The translations under genes and the position numbers were made by a program. The notes under the pieces were generated by a model, which made no database searches, was not told the DNA's origin, and saw only the letters and a list, made by a program, of their open reading frames with translations. Source: UKL13-3 sp943369665 (GTDB taxonomy: Bacteria; Bacteroidota; Bacteroidia; UKL13-3). Taken from it: DNA of 64,000 nucleotides. This document shows positions 28,582 to 36,942 of the stretch, one piece after another. The stretch is taken from assembly GCA_943369665.1 (NCBI GenBank), contig CALRNX020000012.1, positions 72,280-136,279 of the forward strand. The letters are read 5' to 3'. Numbering within the stretch: the stretch's first letter is position 1; each line of letters opens with the position of its first letter.

Positions 28582-29991
28582 TTACTGTTGAATAACAAAC
28601 CCGATTTGTCTCAGATCTTCCCAAAAATGAGGATATGATTTTTCAACAACTTCAGGATGTTCAATGATAAGATCATCAAATACCAAAGCCAGGGGAGCGA
28701 ATGCCATTGCCATGCGGTGGTCGGAGTAGGTTTGAATATTTGTTGTCTGCTGGTTGCTGTTTACCGTTTGTTTAGGGTTAATTGCTAAGGTGTTTTCTGT
28801 TGCAGTTATATCAAATCCCAGTTTTGAAAGTTCTTTTTCAATTGCTGCTAGTCGGTTACTTTCTTTGATAACTAAATTTTGCAATCCGGTAAGAATGATA
28901 TCAGCATTCTGGGCAGCGGCTGTTGAAGCTAAAGTAGGAGTGAGGTCGGGAAAATGAGTTAAGTTTAATGTTTGGGGTTTGATGTTTGATGTTTTTGGTT
29001 CGATAAATTCTTGGCTATCGGATGTTAACTGTGGATTATGGTCTATGGACTGCGGACTCTTCTTAATCACAATTCCGTCATCAACCACAATTGTCTCCAC
29101 TCCAAACTGTTTCATGTATTCAGCAATAACCCGATCGCCTTGTAAACTGTTGAGAGATAAATGCGGGAGGGTAATTTCGGCATCTTTGCTCAATGCAACT
29201 AATTCGTACCAATAACTTGCAGCGCTCCAGTCGGACTCAATGATGATATGTGGTTTGTGATCAAGGGTTTGAGCAGTTGGAGATTGGAAGTTTGTGGTTT
29301 GTGGTTTGTGGTTTGTGGTTTGAGGTTCGTAACGTAAGCGAGTATGGCTGTGCAGATGGTTATGGTGAGCCAACTGCCGACTTTTTCTAACGATAATCTT
29401 ATAATCAACTATTACGATTTCAATCCCAAAGATTCGCATCATTTCTGCCGTCATTTCAATATACGGTTGTGATGTCACCTCGCCTGTCAATTCAATCGTT
29501 AAGTCTGTTTTGCAAAGGGGAGCGATCATCATCATGGCACTTACAAATTGACTGCTGGCCGATGCTGAAAGTTGAATGGATCCCCCGTTGAGTTCTTTTC
29601 CTTTAATGTTTATTGGTGGAAAACCAGCTTCTTTTAAATAGGTAATATCGGCTCCTAATTGTTTGAGTGAATCAACCAGTTCTGAAACAGGACGCTTTTC
29701 CATTCGTTCATCACACAAAAGTGTAACATCACAATTTGGTTTAGCGGCAAAATATGCTGTTAAGAACCTCATACAGGTCCCCGCATTTTTTACATTCATC
29801 GTGCCGTTCCCTTGTTGCAGTGCCTCCTGCATGATATGTGTATCGTCAGCAGTCGATAGATTTTGGATATTTAGATCACTATGAAGCACATGCTTTAAAA
29901 CAAGTGCACGGTTGCTGATGCTTTTGGACGCAGGAAGTTCAATCGTTCCTTTTATAATTTTGGTGGGATGCGAAAGCTTGATAAAGCTCAT
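28582..29991 (-). CDS. aroA: EPSP synthase with three low-complexity insertions
   Basis: 469 aa versus the usual ~410-430. Core motifs are present: LPASKSISNRALVLKH (about 19-34), NAGTCMRFLTAYFA (the PEP-site NxGTxxR motif), SQFVSAMMMIAP, SDWSAASYWYEL, LQGDR, and YSDHRMAMAFAPLAL. The enzyme condenses shikimate-3-phosphate with PEP. Three loops are expanded by biased sequence: a large one before SDWSAASY (EPQTTNHKPQTTN, coded by 29240-29360), one before FPDLTPTL (EPKTSNIKPQTLN, coded by about 28965-29070), and a small one before the YSDHR motif (NSNQQTTNIQ, about 28735-28772). They are coded by the same word repeats found in intergenic gaps. The core looks complete, so activity is likely. It overlaps aroB by 4 bp. 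Confidence 0.94.
   Translation of the reverse strand: MSFIKLSHPTKIIKGTIELPASKSISNRALVLKHVLHSDLNIQNLSTADDTHIMQEALQQGNGTMNVKNAGTCMRFLTAYFAAKPNCDVTLLCDERMEKRPVSELVDSLKQLGADITYLKEAGFPPINIKGKELNGGSIQLSASASSQFVSAMMMIAPLCKTDLTIELTGEVTSQPYIEMTAEMMRIFGIEIVIVDYKIIVRKSRQLAHHNHLHSHTRLRYEPQTTNHKPQTTNFQSPTAQTLDHKPHIIIESDWSAASYWYELVALSKDAEITLPHLSLNSLQGDRVIAEYMKQFGVETIVVDDGIVIKKSPQSIDHNPQLTSDSQEFIEPKTSNIKPQTLNLTHFPDLTPTLASTAAAQNADIILTGLQNLVIKESNRLAAIEKELSKLGFDITATENTLAINPKQTVNSNQQTTNIQTYSDHRMAMAFAPLALVFDDLIIEHPEVVEKSYPHFWEDLRQIGFVIQQ
29290..29324. repeat. 7-bp tandem repeat inside aroA
   Basis: Four perfect copies of GTTTGTG (29290-29317) and a fifth with one change (GTTTGAG, 29318-29324). Because the unit is 7 bp, three units give a 7-residue protein period (QTTNHKP), and loss or gain of one unit would shift the reading frame of aroA. 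Confidence 0.9.
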
Positions 29992-31049
29992 AAACTATCG
30001 TAATAGTTGAGTGCTGCAGCTATTTGCGATTCACTGCAAACATGATTGATACTACCTTTCCCTATTTTTTTGAGTAGGGTAAAATTGATCGCATCATCGC
30101 TGTCATTTTTTTTATCCTGGCGCATGAGGTCAATTAGCTCCGGAGATAAAATACTGCGCAACGAATATTTCGGGAAATAACTTGTAATGAATCCCGCAAT
30201 TGTATAAAGTTCCTTTTGGCTCAGATCGAGTTGCGATTTAGATAAATACGCTTCACAGATCATTCCAATTGCCACAGCTTCTCCATGTTTGAGCGGATGT
30301 TTGTCTTTTTTGAGCGAGTATGCTTCAAGTGCATGACCAATGGTATGCCCGAAATTCAATATTTTTCTGAACGACTGTTCTGTTGGATCTTTTTTTACAA
30401 CTTCCAATTTTATTTTAATGGATCCATTGATAAGGGAAGTGATTTTTGAACGATCATCTAATCCCGTTTTGGTAATTTTTTCCCAATACGATTTGTCCAG
30501 AATCAGGCCATGTTTGATCATTTCGGCATATCCATTAACCCATTCTTCGTTGGGAAGAGTGTTTAACATATCAGGGTTAATATAGATGGCACGGGGTTGA
30601 CTGATGGTTCCAATTACATTTTTCACCCCATTAAAATCAATTGCCGTTTTTCCACCAATGCCCGAATCCACCATTGCAAGCAAGGTTGTTGGAATATTGA
30701 TAAAATCAATTCCCCTTTTAAAGGTTGAAGCACAAAATCCGCCAATATCACCTACCACACCACCACCTAAGTTGATTAATACTGCATTGCGATCGGCATT
30801 GTGTTGTTGCAGTTCGTTCCAGATATATTGAGCCGTTTCAATTGTTTTATATTGTTCTCCGTTTTGAATCTTAATTATCTTAATATCGAACAAATATTTG
30901 GAGAGTGCAGGCAGGCAATGTTTTTGAGTTTGGCTATCCACCAATACAAAAACTTTTGAATAGGAATGCTCAATGAGGTTTTCGAGCAAAAGCTCAAATA
31001 CATCATTACCGATAAATATGCTGAAATCTTTTAAGTAGTATTCCTTCAA
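29988..31049 (-). CDS. aroB: 3-dehydroquinate synthase
   Basis: 353 aa, full length. NAD-binding and substrate motifs: NLGGGVVGDIGGFCASTFKRG, NIPTTLLAMVDSGIGGKTAID, NGYAEMIKHGLI, and the metal-ligand segment NFGHTIGHALE with HGEAVAIGM. It converts DAHP to 3-dehydroquinate using NAD and a divalent metal. It starts the aroB-aroA-aroC operon and its last codons overlap the aroA start by 4 bp. Its 5' end faces the proline dehydrogenase gene across a 62-bp divergent promoter region. Confidence 0.97.
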   Translation of the reverse strand: MKEYYLKDFSIFIGNDVFELLLENLIEHSYSKVFVLVDSQTQKHCLPALSKYLFDIKIIKIQNGEQYKTIETAQYIWNELQQHNADRNAVLINLGGGVVGDIGGFCASTFKRGIDFINIPTTLLAMVDSGIGGKTAIDFNGVKNVIGTISQPRAIYINPDMLNTLPNEEWVNGYAEMIKHGLILDKSYWEKITKTGLDDRSKITSLINGSIKIKLEVVKKDPTEQSFRKILNFGHTIGHALEAYSLKKDKHPLKHGEAVAIGMICEAYLSKSQLDLSQKELYTIAGFITSYFPKYSLRSILSPELIDLMRQDKKNDSDDAINFTLLKKIGKGSINHVCSESQIAAALNYYDSL

Positions 31050-31054
31050 AATTT

Positions 31055-31062
31055 TATTTTTG
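31055..31062 (+). promoter_or_regulatory. Candidate -7 element for proline dehydrogenase
   Basis: TATTTTTG matches TAnnTTTG, 50 bp before the start codon, in the 62-bp divergent gap to aroB. No -33 TTG is found at the expected spacing. Confidence 0.35.
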
Positions 31063-31111
31063 CGCCAGCAAATTTGGAGTTTTTAAGCGAATTTCAATAA
31101 ATACATTTTAT

Positions 31112-32311
31112 ATGCCACAAGCAGAACAAGCACAACAAGCTACTAATCTGAGTTTTGACAACACAGAAATTGCCTTTCGTTCGAAGTCTAACCGCGATTT
31201 GCAGCGTTCGTATCTGCTTTTTAAGGCCATTGGCTACAACTGGCTGGTTAAAATGGGACCTCCATTGGTAGAGTTTGCTTTCCGTATCAAAGTTCCGATT
31301 AAAGGGTTAATCAAAAATACTGTTTTCAAACAGTTTTGTGGTGGGGAGAGCATGAATGAATGTGACGCCACAATGCAACATTTGTATGAGTTCGGTATCG
31401 GTTCCATCCTTGATTATAGTGTGGAAGGAAAAGAAGCAGAGTCCGAGTTTGAACACACTACTGAAGAAACAATTTTAACTGTGCTGAAAGCTGCCGATAA
31501 CAAGCAAATTCCATTTTGCGTGTTTAAGGTTACCGGTTTGGCAAGATTTGACCTGTTGGCAAAAGTAAATGCAAAGGAGCCTCTGATCTCTGCCGAACAA
31601 TTAGAGTTTGATAAAGTAAAAGAGCGGGTTGAGCGTATTTGTCGGAAAGCATACGATCTTAAAGTGCGCATTTTTATTGATGCGGAAGAATCGTGGATAC
31701 AAGATACAATTGATGGATTGGCGAGGGAAATGATGTTGAAGTTCAACAAAGATGTTGCAACAGTTTACAATACGGTTCAGCTATATCGCCACGACCGGCT
31801 AGCATTTTTAAAACACAGCTATGAGGATGCACTGAAACATAATTACCAGTTGGGAATAAAACTGGTACGTGGAGCGTATATGGAGAAAGAGGCTGCCCGC
31901 GCCATTGAAAAGGGGTATACCAATCCGATACAACCGGATAAACAAAGCAGCGATAATGATTACAATGAAGCATTAAGGTTTTGTGTAGAACGTATTGACC
32001 GGCTCAATATTTGTGCAGGAACGCACAATGAAAACAGCAGCATGTTGCTGGTGCAGTTAATGCAGCAAAAAAATATCAGGCCAAACGACAACCGTATTTA
32101 TTTTTCCCAACTCTTCGGAATGAGCGATCACATTAGTTTTAACCTTTCGAGTGCCGGTTATAATGTTGCAAAGTATTTACCTTATGGTCCTGTTCATTCT
32201 GTAATGCCCTATTTGTTCAGGCGTGCAGCTGAGAATACTTCGGTTAAAGGTCAATCGGGCCGAGAATTAACGTTGATCAGCAAAGAAGTGAAAAGAAGAA
32301 GATCCCTCTAA
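31112..32311 (+). CDS. Proline dehydrogenase
   Basis: 399 aa, a monofunctional PRODH of the eukaryote-like type found in Bacteroidota. Family blocks: CVFKVTGLARFDLLAKVN, VRIFIDAEESWIQDTID (substrate-barrel strand), ATVYNTVQLYRHDRLAFL, GIKLVRGAYMEKEAAR (Arg and FAD contacts), CAGTHNENS, YFSQLFGMSDHISFNL and LPYGPVHSVMPYLFRRAAEN with the C-terminal Arg-Arg that binds the proline carboxylate. It oxidises proline to pyrroline-5-carboxylate with FAD and passes electrons to quinones at the membrane. No P5C dehydrogenase is next to it. Its stop codon overlaps the stop of the convergent membrane-protein gene by 4 bp. Confidence 0.95.
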   Translation: MPQAEQAQQATNLSFDNTEIAFRSKSNRDLQRSYLLFKAIGYNWLVKMGPPLVEFAFRIKVPIKGLIKNTVFKQFCGGESMNECDATMQHLYEFGIGSILDYSVEGKEAESEFEHTTEETILTVLKAADNKQIPFCVFKVTGLARFDLLAKVNAKEPLISAEQLEFDKVKERVERICRKAYDLKVRIFIDAEESWIQDTIDGLAREMMLKFNKDVATVYNTVQLYRHDRLAFLKHSYEDALKHNYQLGIKLVRGAYMEKEAARAIEKGYTNPIQPDKQSSDNDYNEALRFCVERIDRLNICAGTHNENSSMLLVQLMQQKNIRPNDNRIYFSQLFGMSDHISFNLSSAGYNVAKYLPYGPVHSVMPYLFRRAAENTSVKGQSGRELTLISKEVKRRRSL

Positions 32312-33294
32312 ACAGGAAATCGTTTGTTGAGCATATGCATACTTGCAATGATTAATACACCAGACGATAACCATATTACACGTCCATCACAATAAGTAGC
32401 GAACACTGTGGTTGCAAATATTGCTATAACACAGGTTAGCGTTGCCCATGAAGCATATAAAAGCGGTTTGTTATTTGTTATTTTATCTTGTTTTCGTTGT
32501 AATCTTAAAAACAGTATACCGGGAATCCCGAAACTAAGTAAGGGTGCTGCGTAGGAGTTAAATCGCTCTAAATTTAGTTTTAGGGCAGTCAGCGAAAATA
32601 CCCAAAATGTAGGGTTTAACTCACCTGCACTTACATAGGCGTATTTACGAATGATGATGTTCTCAGCCAAAAAGATCACACATAAAACAATAGCCCATAG
32701 AATGGATGTGTTTTTATGATGATACCAGGTGTAAACAATAATAAAAGGAAAAGCTACAATAATAGTTTCTTTTGCAAGTGCGCCTATTACAACGGATAAC
32801 AAGATTCCAACAAACTGTTGGGTTAAGGTAAAGTAAATTGCGGTAGTTACAAAAAAAAGAACTCCGGGATCAACATAGCCAATCGTAGTATAATAAAATG
32901 TTGGAAAAGAAACTGTAAATAATAAGATCCCCACCCAACACCATACTGAATGAATGCCGATTTGTTTCATGCTTTTAAACAAGAAAAATATGCTCCCGGC
33001 TAAAAAACAGAGGTTAATAATATTAATGGCAGTAAGCGGGGTAAATGGCAGGGGAGCAGCTAGCAAAGGTATTAACATCCGCCAGTTGGAGGCTGGACGG
33101 ATTACATTTGTGGGCGTTTCGCCTCTGAAATGTTCTACATAGGCAATAAAATAACTGGCATCATTTAATGGTCTGTTCACTAAAAGGGTATTACGGTTAA
33201 ACCTAGGAAGCGTCACCAGTAAAAAAAGAAATCCCATCATCATAACTTTTGACAGGGTTGACATTTTCTGAAGTATTGAAATGAGTGTGAACAT
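32308..33294 (-). CDS. Polytopic membrane protein, GT-C-like, function unknown
   Basis: 328 aa with about nine to ten hydrophobic helices. After the first helix a loop NRPLNDASYFIAYVEHFRGE (about 39-58) contains an acidic residue in the position where GT-C glycosyltransferases place their catalytic Asp, and the helix pattern resembles those lipid-linked-sugar transferases. No family signature is clear enough to name it. The start is uncertain; Met11 or Met18 would also leave the first helix intact. It stands alone between proline dehydrogenase (4-bp tail-to-tail overlap) and the parAB operon (226-bp gap). Confidence 0.7.
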   Translation of the reverse strand: MFTLISILQKMSTLSKVMMMGFLFLLVTLPRFNRNTLLVNRPLNDASYFIAYVEHFRGETPTNVIRPASNWRMLIPLLAAPLPFTPLTAINIINLCFLAGSIFFLFKSMKQIGIHSVWCWVGILLFTVSFPTFYYTTIGYVDPGVLFFVTTAIYFTLTQQFVGILLSVVIGALAKETIIVAFPFIIVYTWYHHKNTSILWAIVLCVIFLAENIIIRKYAYVSAGELNPTFWVFSLTALKLNLERFNSYAAPLLSFGIPGILFLRLQRKQDKITNNKPLLYASWATLTCVIAIFATTVFATYCDGRVIWLSSGVLIIASMHMLNKRFPV

Positions 33295-33466
33295 TTTGCA
33301 ATGTTCTGACTAGCACAGTATAGTTTATGAAATCAACCAAATTTATTTTTATTGAATTATGTAAGTGCTTATGCCGTAGCCTTAAAAACTATCAACACCC
33401 ATGTTGATACGTGGTGTACAAGTCCAAAAAATGTTTGTCGTACTTTGAAAAAAAGCAAAAGAGCCT

Positions 33467-33500
33467 AAATGTTCCACGCACGATTGTTCGTGAAACATTT
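33467..33500. promoter_or_regulatory. Split parS-like inverted repeat upstream of parA
   Basis: Arms AAATGTTCCACG (33467-33478) and CGTGAAACATTT (33489-33500) are inverted copies with one mismatch, separated by 10 bp. Each arm contains a half of the conserved parS palindrome TGTTTCACGTGAAACA, but the halves are spread by about one helical turn. It sits 21 bp before parA. Confidence 0.5.
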
Positions 33501-33520
33501 TTAAGTCTGAAATATATACT

Positions 33521-34327
33521 ATGGGAAAAATAATATCGATTGTTAACCAAAAAGGTGGTGTAGGCAAAACCACAACTGCTATTAATCTTGCTGCAAGTTT
33601 GGCTGTTCTCGAGTACAAAACACTTGTGGTAGATGCCGACCCTCAGGCAAATACAACTTCAGGTTTGGGTTTTGATCCGCAAAACATCAAAATGGGATTG
33701 TATGAAGTGATGATTAACGATGTGTTTGCAAAAGATTCTTTGCTTAAAACAGAGTTTGAATATTTGGATGTATTGCCATCAACTATTGATTTGGTGGGAG
33801 CGGAGATAGAATTGATCAATTTACCAAACCGTGAGCGCATCATGAAACATGCACTCGAAAAATTGAAAGGTGAATATGATTTTATCATTATTGATTGCTC
33901 GCCATCATTAGGTTTGATCACAACCAATGCTTTAACGGCTTCCGATTCAGTTATTATTCCGGTACAATGCGAGTATTTTGCATTGGAAGGTTTGGGTAAA
34001 TTATTGAATACGGTAAAAATTGTACAGGCCGGATTAAACCCCGATTTGCAAATAGAAGGCTTATTACTCACCATGTATGATATGCGTTTACGCCTTAGCA
34101 ACCAGGTTGTGGAGGAAGTGAAAATGCATTTCCAGCAATTGGTGTTCGATACGATCATTCAGCGAAATACCCGATTGAGCGAAGCACCAAGTTTTGGAAA
34201 ACCCGTTATTGCGCACGATGCTGAGTGTAAAGGAACAGTAAACTATTTGAACCTGGCAAAAGAGTTGTTGCAAAAAAATGGAATGACAAAATTGAACCAG
34301 CAGTTTGAACCCCAATCGTTAAATTAA
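33521..34327 (+). CDS. parA: Chromosome partitioning ATPase ParA (Soj)
   Basis: 268 aa. Deviant Walker A motif KGGVGKTT (11-18) after MGKIISIVNQ, switch segment VVDADPQANTTSGLG, and the Walker B-like block YDFIIIDCSPSLGLITTNAL, followed by VIIPVQCEYFALEGLGKLL. This short form has no N-terminal HTH, so it is a type Ib/chromosomal ParA. It binds non-specific DNA in the ATP state and moves ParB-parS complexes during chromosome segregation. It is followed by parB after 57 bp. Confidence 0.97.
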   Translation: MGKIISIVNQKGGVGKTTTAINLAASLAVLEYKTLVVDADPQANTTSGLGFDPQNIKMGLYEVMINDVFAKDSLLKTEFEYLDVLPSTIDLVGAEIELINLPNRERIMKHALEKLKGEYDFIIIDCSPSLGLITTNALTASDSVIIPVQCEYFALEGLGKLLNTVKIVQAGLNPDLQIEGLLLTMYDMRLRLSNQVVEEVKMHFQQLVFDTIIQRNTRLSEAPSFGKPVIAHDAECKGTVNYLNLAKELLQKNGMTKLNQQFEPQSLN

Positions 34328-34384
34328 CGAAAGCACAAGATTAAAGAAGTAAACAAGCGATTAACAGATAATACAAAACTAAAC

Positions 34385-35266
34385 ATGAGTAATCCTAAAA
34401 GAAATGCATTGGGCCGCGGATTAAGTGCCTTGCTGGAAAATGCAAGTACCGATGTAACAACTACAGAAGCGAAGCCGGCTCACTCCATAAGTGAGGTGTT
34501 GATAAGCCAGATAGAAGCCAATCCTTTTCAACCCCGTACGGAGTTTGAAGAAAAAGCTTTAAATGAATTAGCAGATTCAATCCGTGTTCATGGTGTTATT
34601 CAACCCATTACTGTTCGTAAAATGGGATACGATACTTACCAAATTATTTCCGGTGAACGCAGGACCCGTGCTTCCATTATTGCAGGATTAACCAAAATTC
34701 CGGCATATGTAAGGGTTGCTAATGATCAGGAAATGCTGGAGATGGCATTGATCGAAAATATTCAGCGCGAGGAATTAAATCCGATTGAAATTTCATTAAG
34801 CTACAAACGACTTATTGATGAATGCAGTTTAAAACAGGATGAGTTGGGTGAACGCGTAGGTAAAAACCGAACCACTGTAAATAATTACTTGCGTTTGTTG
34901 CGTTTACCCGAAATTGTGCAGTTGGCATTAAAGGAAAAAACCATTTCAATGGGCCATGCACGTGCTATTATCAATGTTGAAGACCCTCAGAAACAAGAGT
35001 GGATGTTGGAACAAATGCTCAGCAATGAACTAAGTGTACGTGATGTTGAGGGTTTGGTAAGAGAAGTGAATAATGCCCCTGGTAAAAAATCGGAGAAACC
35101 TGCGGCACAAAAAAAATCAGAAACCCTTGTTGAGTTTCAAACAAACTTGTCGGATAAGTTCAATGCCAAAATATCGATTAAGGCAGATGAAAAAGGACGT
35201 GGATCAATTAAGATTCCTTTCCGTTCGCAAGCTGACTTGCAACGTTTGCTTGATTTGCTGGCATAA
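34385..35266 (+). CDS. parB: Chromosome partitioning protein ParB (Spo0J)
   Basis: 293 aa. N-terminus NALGRGLSALLEN carries the usual ParA-contacting sequence. The CTPase/ParB-N domain has IEANPFQPRTEFEEKALNEL and SGERRTRASIIAG (the GERRxRA CTP motif), then ENIQREELNPIE (box II). A central HTH (about 145-170; LKQDELGERVGKNRTTVNNY) binds parS, and a C-terminal dimerisation domain ends in GRGSIKIPFRSQADLQRLLDLL. The clamp-forming features are all present. It forms an operon with parA, and the split parS-like site upstream is the only candidate in this window. Confidence 0.97.
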   Translation: MSNPKRNALGRGLSALLENASTDVTTTEAKPAHSISEVLISQIEANPFQPRTEFEEKALNELADSIRVHGVIQPITVRKMGYDTYQIISGERRTRASIIAGLTKIPAYVRVANDQEMLEMALIENIQREELNPIEISLSYKRLIDECSLKQDELGERVGKNRTTVNNYLRLLRLPEIVQLALKEKTISMGHARAIINVEDPQKQEWMLEQMLSNELSVRDVEGLVREVNNAPGKKSEKPAAQKKSETLVEFQTNLSDKFNAKISIKADEKGRGSIKIPFRSQADLQRLLDLLA

Positions 35267-35284
35267 CGGATAATCTATTGATGG

Positions 35285-35320
35285 AACAGCTCATTTTCTG
35301 ACCGGGAAATGAGCTGTTTT
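35285..35320 (+). terminator. Terminator of parAB
   Basis: A perfect 12-bp stem AACAGCTCATTT / AAATGAGCTGTT with a 10-nt loop runs into TTTTGTTTT. It lies 18 bp after parB and just before the stop of the convergent WD40 gene. Confidence 0.88.
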
Positions 35321-35331
35321 GTTTTGGTTGA

Positions 35332-36249
35332 TCAGGGAGCTGGAAAATTGATCTTCCACATCATAGCCACCCGATCGTCACTACATGTAACCAATTCTTC
35401 ATCGTTTAGCCAAAGCAATTTGTTCACCGATGTGGTATGCCCATCGTTACGCAGTTTATCTGCTACCTTTAGTAAGGTGTCGGTTTGTGCGTCCCATATT
35501 TTCAACGTTTTATCCATGCTCACTGTGGCATACAATTCGGCATTGGGTGAAAAGGCAATGGCGTTAATATGCAAAGTGTGAGCAGGAATATCCAGTTTGT
35601 TTTCAAAAGCATTTTGGATATCCCAACTTTTGAGTTTTACATCGCGCCCTCCGCTGTAAAGATGTGTCCCATCGGGCGAATAGGAGAGCGCAAAAACCGA
35701 ATTGGTATGTGCCTTAAGTTCGTAAAGTTGATGAAATGTTTCAGTATTGTATATGCGAATATGGAAATCACTAAAACCTACGGCAAATTCTTTTTCACCG
35801 GGATGCAATGCAATGACGCGTGCACTTTTGTCGGATGCCTGAATGGTGTGTAGGAGGTTTAACGAGGTTTTATCCCAAATGCAAATGTTACCATTTCCGC
35901 CAGCAGTGATGAGGTGGTTAGCTGTTGATTTGATATCAAAAATACCCAATGTATGCGCTTCAATATTGCGTACTTCTTTACCAATGGCCAAATCGATCAC
36001 ATGCAAATTACCGGATGCTGTGCCACACAATAACAAGTTTTGTTTGGTGTCTAAATACATAGAATATACCGGACGATTTACCTGTACAATTAGTTTGCCG
36101 TCACCTTTTGTTTGAGCGTTCCACTCCACTACATACCCATCATCAGCTCCGGTAAAAAAGGTATGTGGCTCTGTTCCGGTGCATAACGAAAAGATACTTC
36201 CTTTATGCCCGCTAAAATGTGCTATTTTTGAAATGTTTAATTTACGCAT
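35332..36249 (-). CDS. WD40-repeat protein
   Basis: 305 aa formed almost entirely of about seven WD40 repeats (for example GADDGYVVEWN, AGGNGNICIWD, YSGGRDVKLKSWD, VSMDKTLKIWD, CSDDRVAMMWK), enough for one beta-propeller. No signal peptide, so it is cytoplasmic and probably a protein-binding scaffold. No catalytic residues are evident. The start codon at 36249 is the CAT of a CATG palindrome whose ATG is the likely start of the divergent phosphopantetheinyl transferase gene, so the promoters must lie inside each other's coding sequence. Confidence 0.88.
   Translation of the reverse strand: MRKLNISKIAHFSGHKGSIFSLCTGTEPHTFFTGADDGYVVEWNAQTKGDGKLIVQVNRPVYSMYLDTKQNLLLCGTASGNLHVIDLAIGKEVRNIEAHTLGIFDIKSTANHLITAGGNGNICIWDKTSLNLLHTIQASDKSARVIALHPGEKEFAVGFSDFHIRIYNTETFHQLYELKAHTNSVFALSYSPDGTHLYSGGRDVKLKSWDIQNAFENKLDIPAHTLHINAIAFSPNAELYATVSMDKTLKIWDAQTDTLLKVADKLRNDGHTTSVNKLLWLNDEELVTCSDDRVAMMWKINFPAP
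36223..36230 (+). promoter_or_regulatory. Candidate -7 element for the phosphopantetheinyl transferase gene
   Basis: TATTTTTG matches TAnnTTTG, 18 bp before the chosen ATG at 36248 and inside the 5' end of the WD40 gene. A matching -33 TTTG was not found. Confidence 0.35.
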
Positions 36250-36889
36250 GCCAATTATTCAACGCACAAACCTAAACCAAAATACGGTATTAGCCGTATG
36301 GAAAATCTCTGAGAGCAGGGAAGATTTGTTGGCGCAAATTACTGAACGGATTACGGATACCGGGAAAAATTTGCACGATAATATTCATTGGTTGGCCAGT
36401 CGTGTTTTGCTGCAACAATTGTTTACCACCGAAACGATCGCTTTGCATAAAGACAGGTTTAATAAACCGTCACTGTTGATTAATGGCAAGCCGCATGCCG
36501 TTTCCATCACCCACTCATACGAGTATGCAGCAGTCATGATCAGTTCATCACATACAGTGGCTTTGGATTTAGAAAGAATAGATGAGCGTGTTCAGCGAGT
36601 GGCGCGAAAATTTATACGTGTGGAGGAAAGGTTCGACAGACTTACGTTGACAAATGATGATCTTACCAAATATTATACGATCATCTGGAGCGCTAAAGAA
36701 ACCTTGTACAAATACTACAGCAAAAAGGAACTCGACTTTTTACAAAACCTGCAAATCCTTCCATTTTCGATCAACCCGGGTGGGTTTTCCATTGAAGGTT
36801 GCATCACTAAAGACATGTATCGCTTGAATCTCCCGATCGAAGTACGTTTTATAGATGGTTACGTGCTTACGTATAGTTTCGGAATATAA
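36248..36889 (+). CDS. 4'-phosphopantetheinyl transferase superfamily protein
   Basis: 213 aa from Met at 36248 (MPIIQRTNLNQNTVLAVWKI). In-frame Met codons at 36179 and 36233 exist, but the earlier residues look unrelated to the family. Motifs: SITHSYEYAAVMIS (conserved His), VALDLERIDERVQRVARKF (metal-binding acidic residues of the GVDxE motif) and IWSAKETLYKYYSKKELDF (the WxxKEAxxK motif). It transfers phosphopantetheine from CoA to a carrier protein, most probably ACP or a siderophore/polyketide carrier; the length fits the Sfp-like class. It shares its start point with the divergent WD40 gene. Target is unknown because no carrier-protein gene is near. Confidence 0.85.
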   Translation: MPIIQRTNLNQNTVLAVWKISESREDLLAQITERITDTGKNLHDNIHWLASRVLLQQLFTTETIALHKDRFNKPSLLINGKPHAVSITHSYEYAAVMISSSHTVALDLERIDERVQRVARKFIRVEERFDRLTLTNDDLTKYYTIIWSAKETLYKYYSKKELDFLQNLQILPFSINPGGFSIEGCITKDMYRLNLPIEVRFIDGYVLTYSFGI

Positions 36890-36892
36890 AGG

Positions 36893-36933
36893 TATCGTTC
36901 ATGGATGATATTTAGGGTGATCCATGAACGATA
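36893..36933. terminator. Long bidirectional hairpin between convergent genes
   Basis: A perfect 14-bp inverted repeat, TATCGTTCATGGAT / ATCCATGAACGATA, with a 13-nt loop. It starts 4 bp after the PPTase stop and ends 10 bp before the stop of the convergent gene. No long T tract follows, so it may terminate weakly or protect 3' ends. Confidence 0.65.
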
Positions 36934-36942
36934 GTCAATAAG

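Noticed and set aside
28536..28598. Upstream in-frame start of aroC
   Set aside because: The canonical chorismate synthase N-terminus MAGNSFG begins at 28535.
36179..36247. Upstream start of the phosphopantetheinyl transferase
   Set aside because: The extra 23 residues lie within the WD40 gene and do not resemble the family N-terminus, so the ATG at 36248 is preferred.
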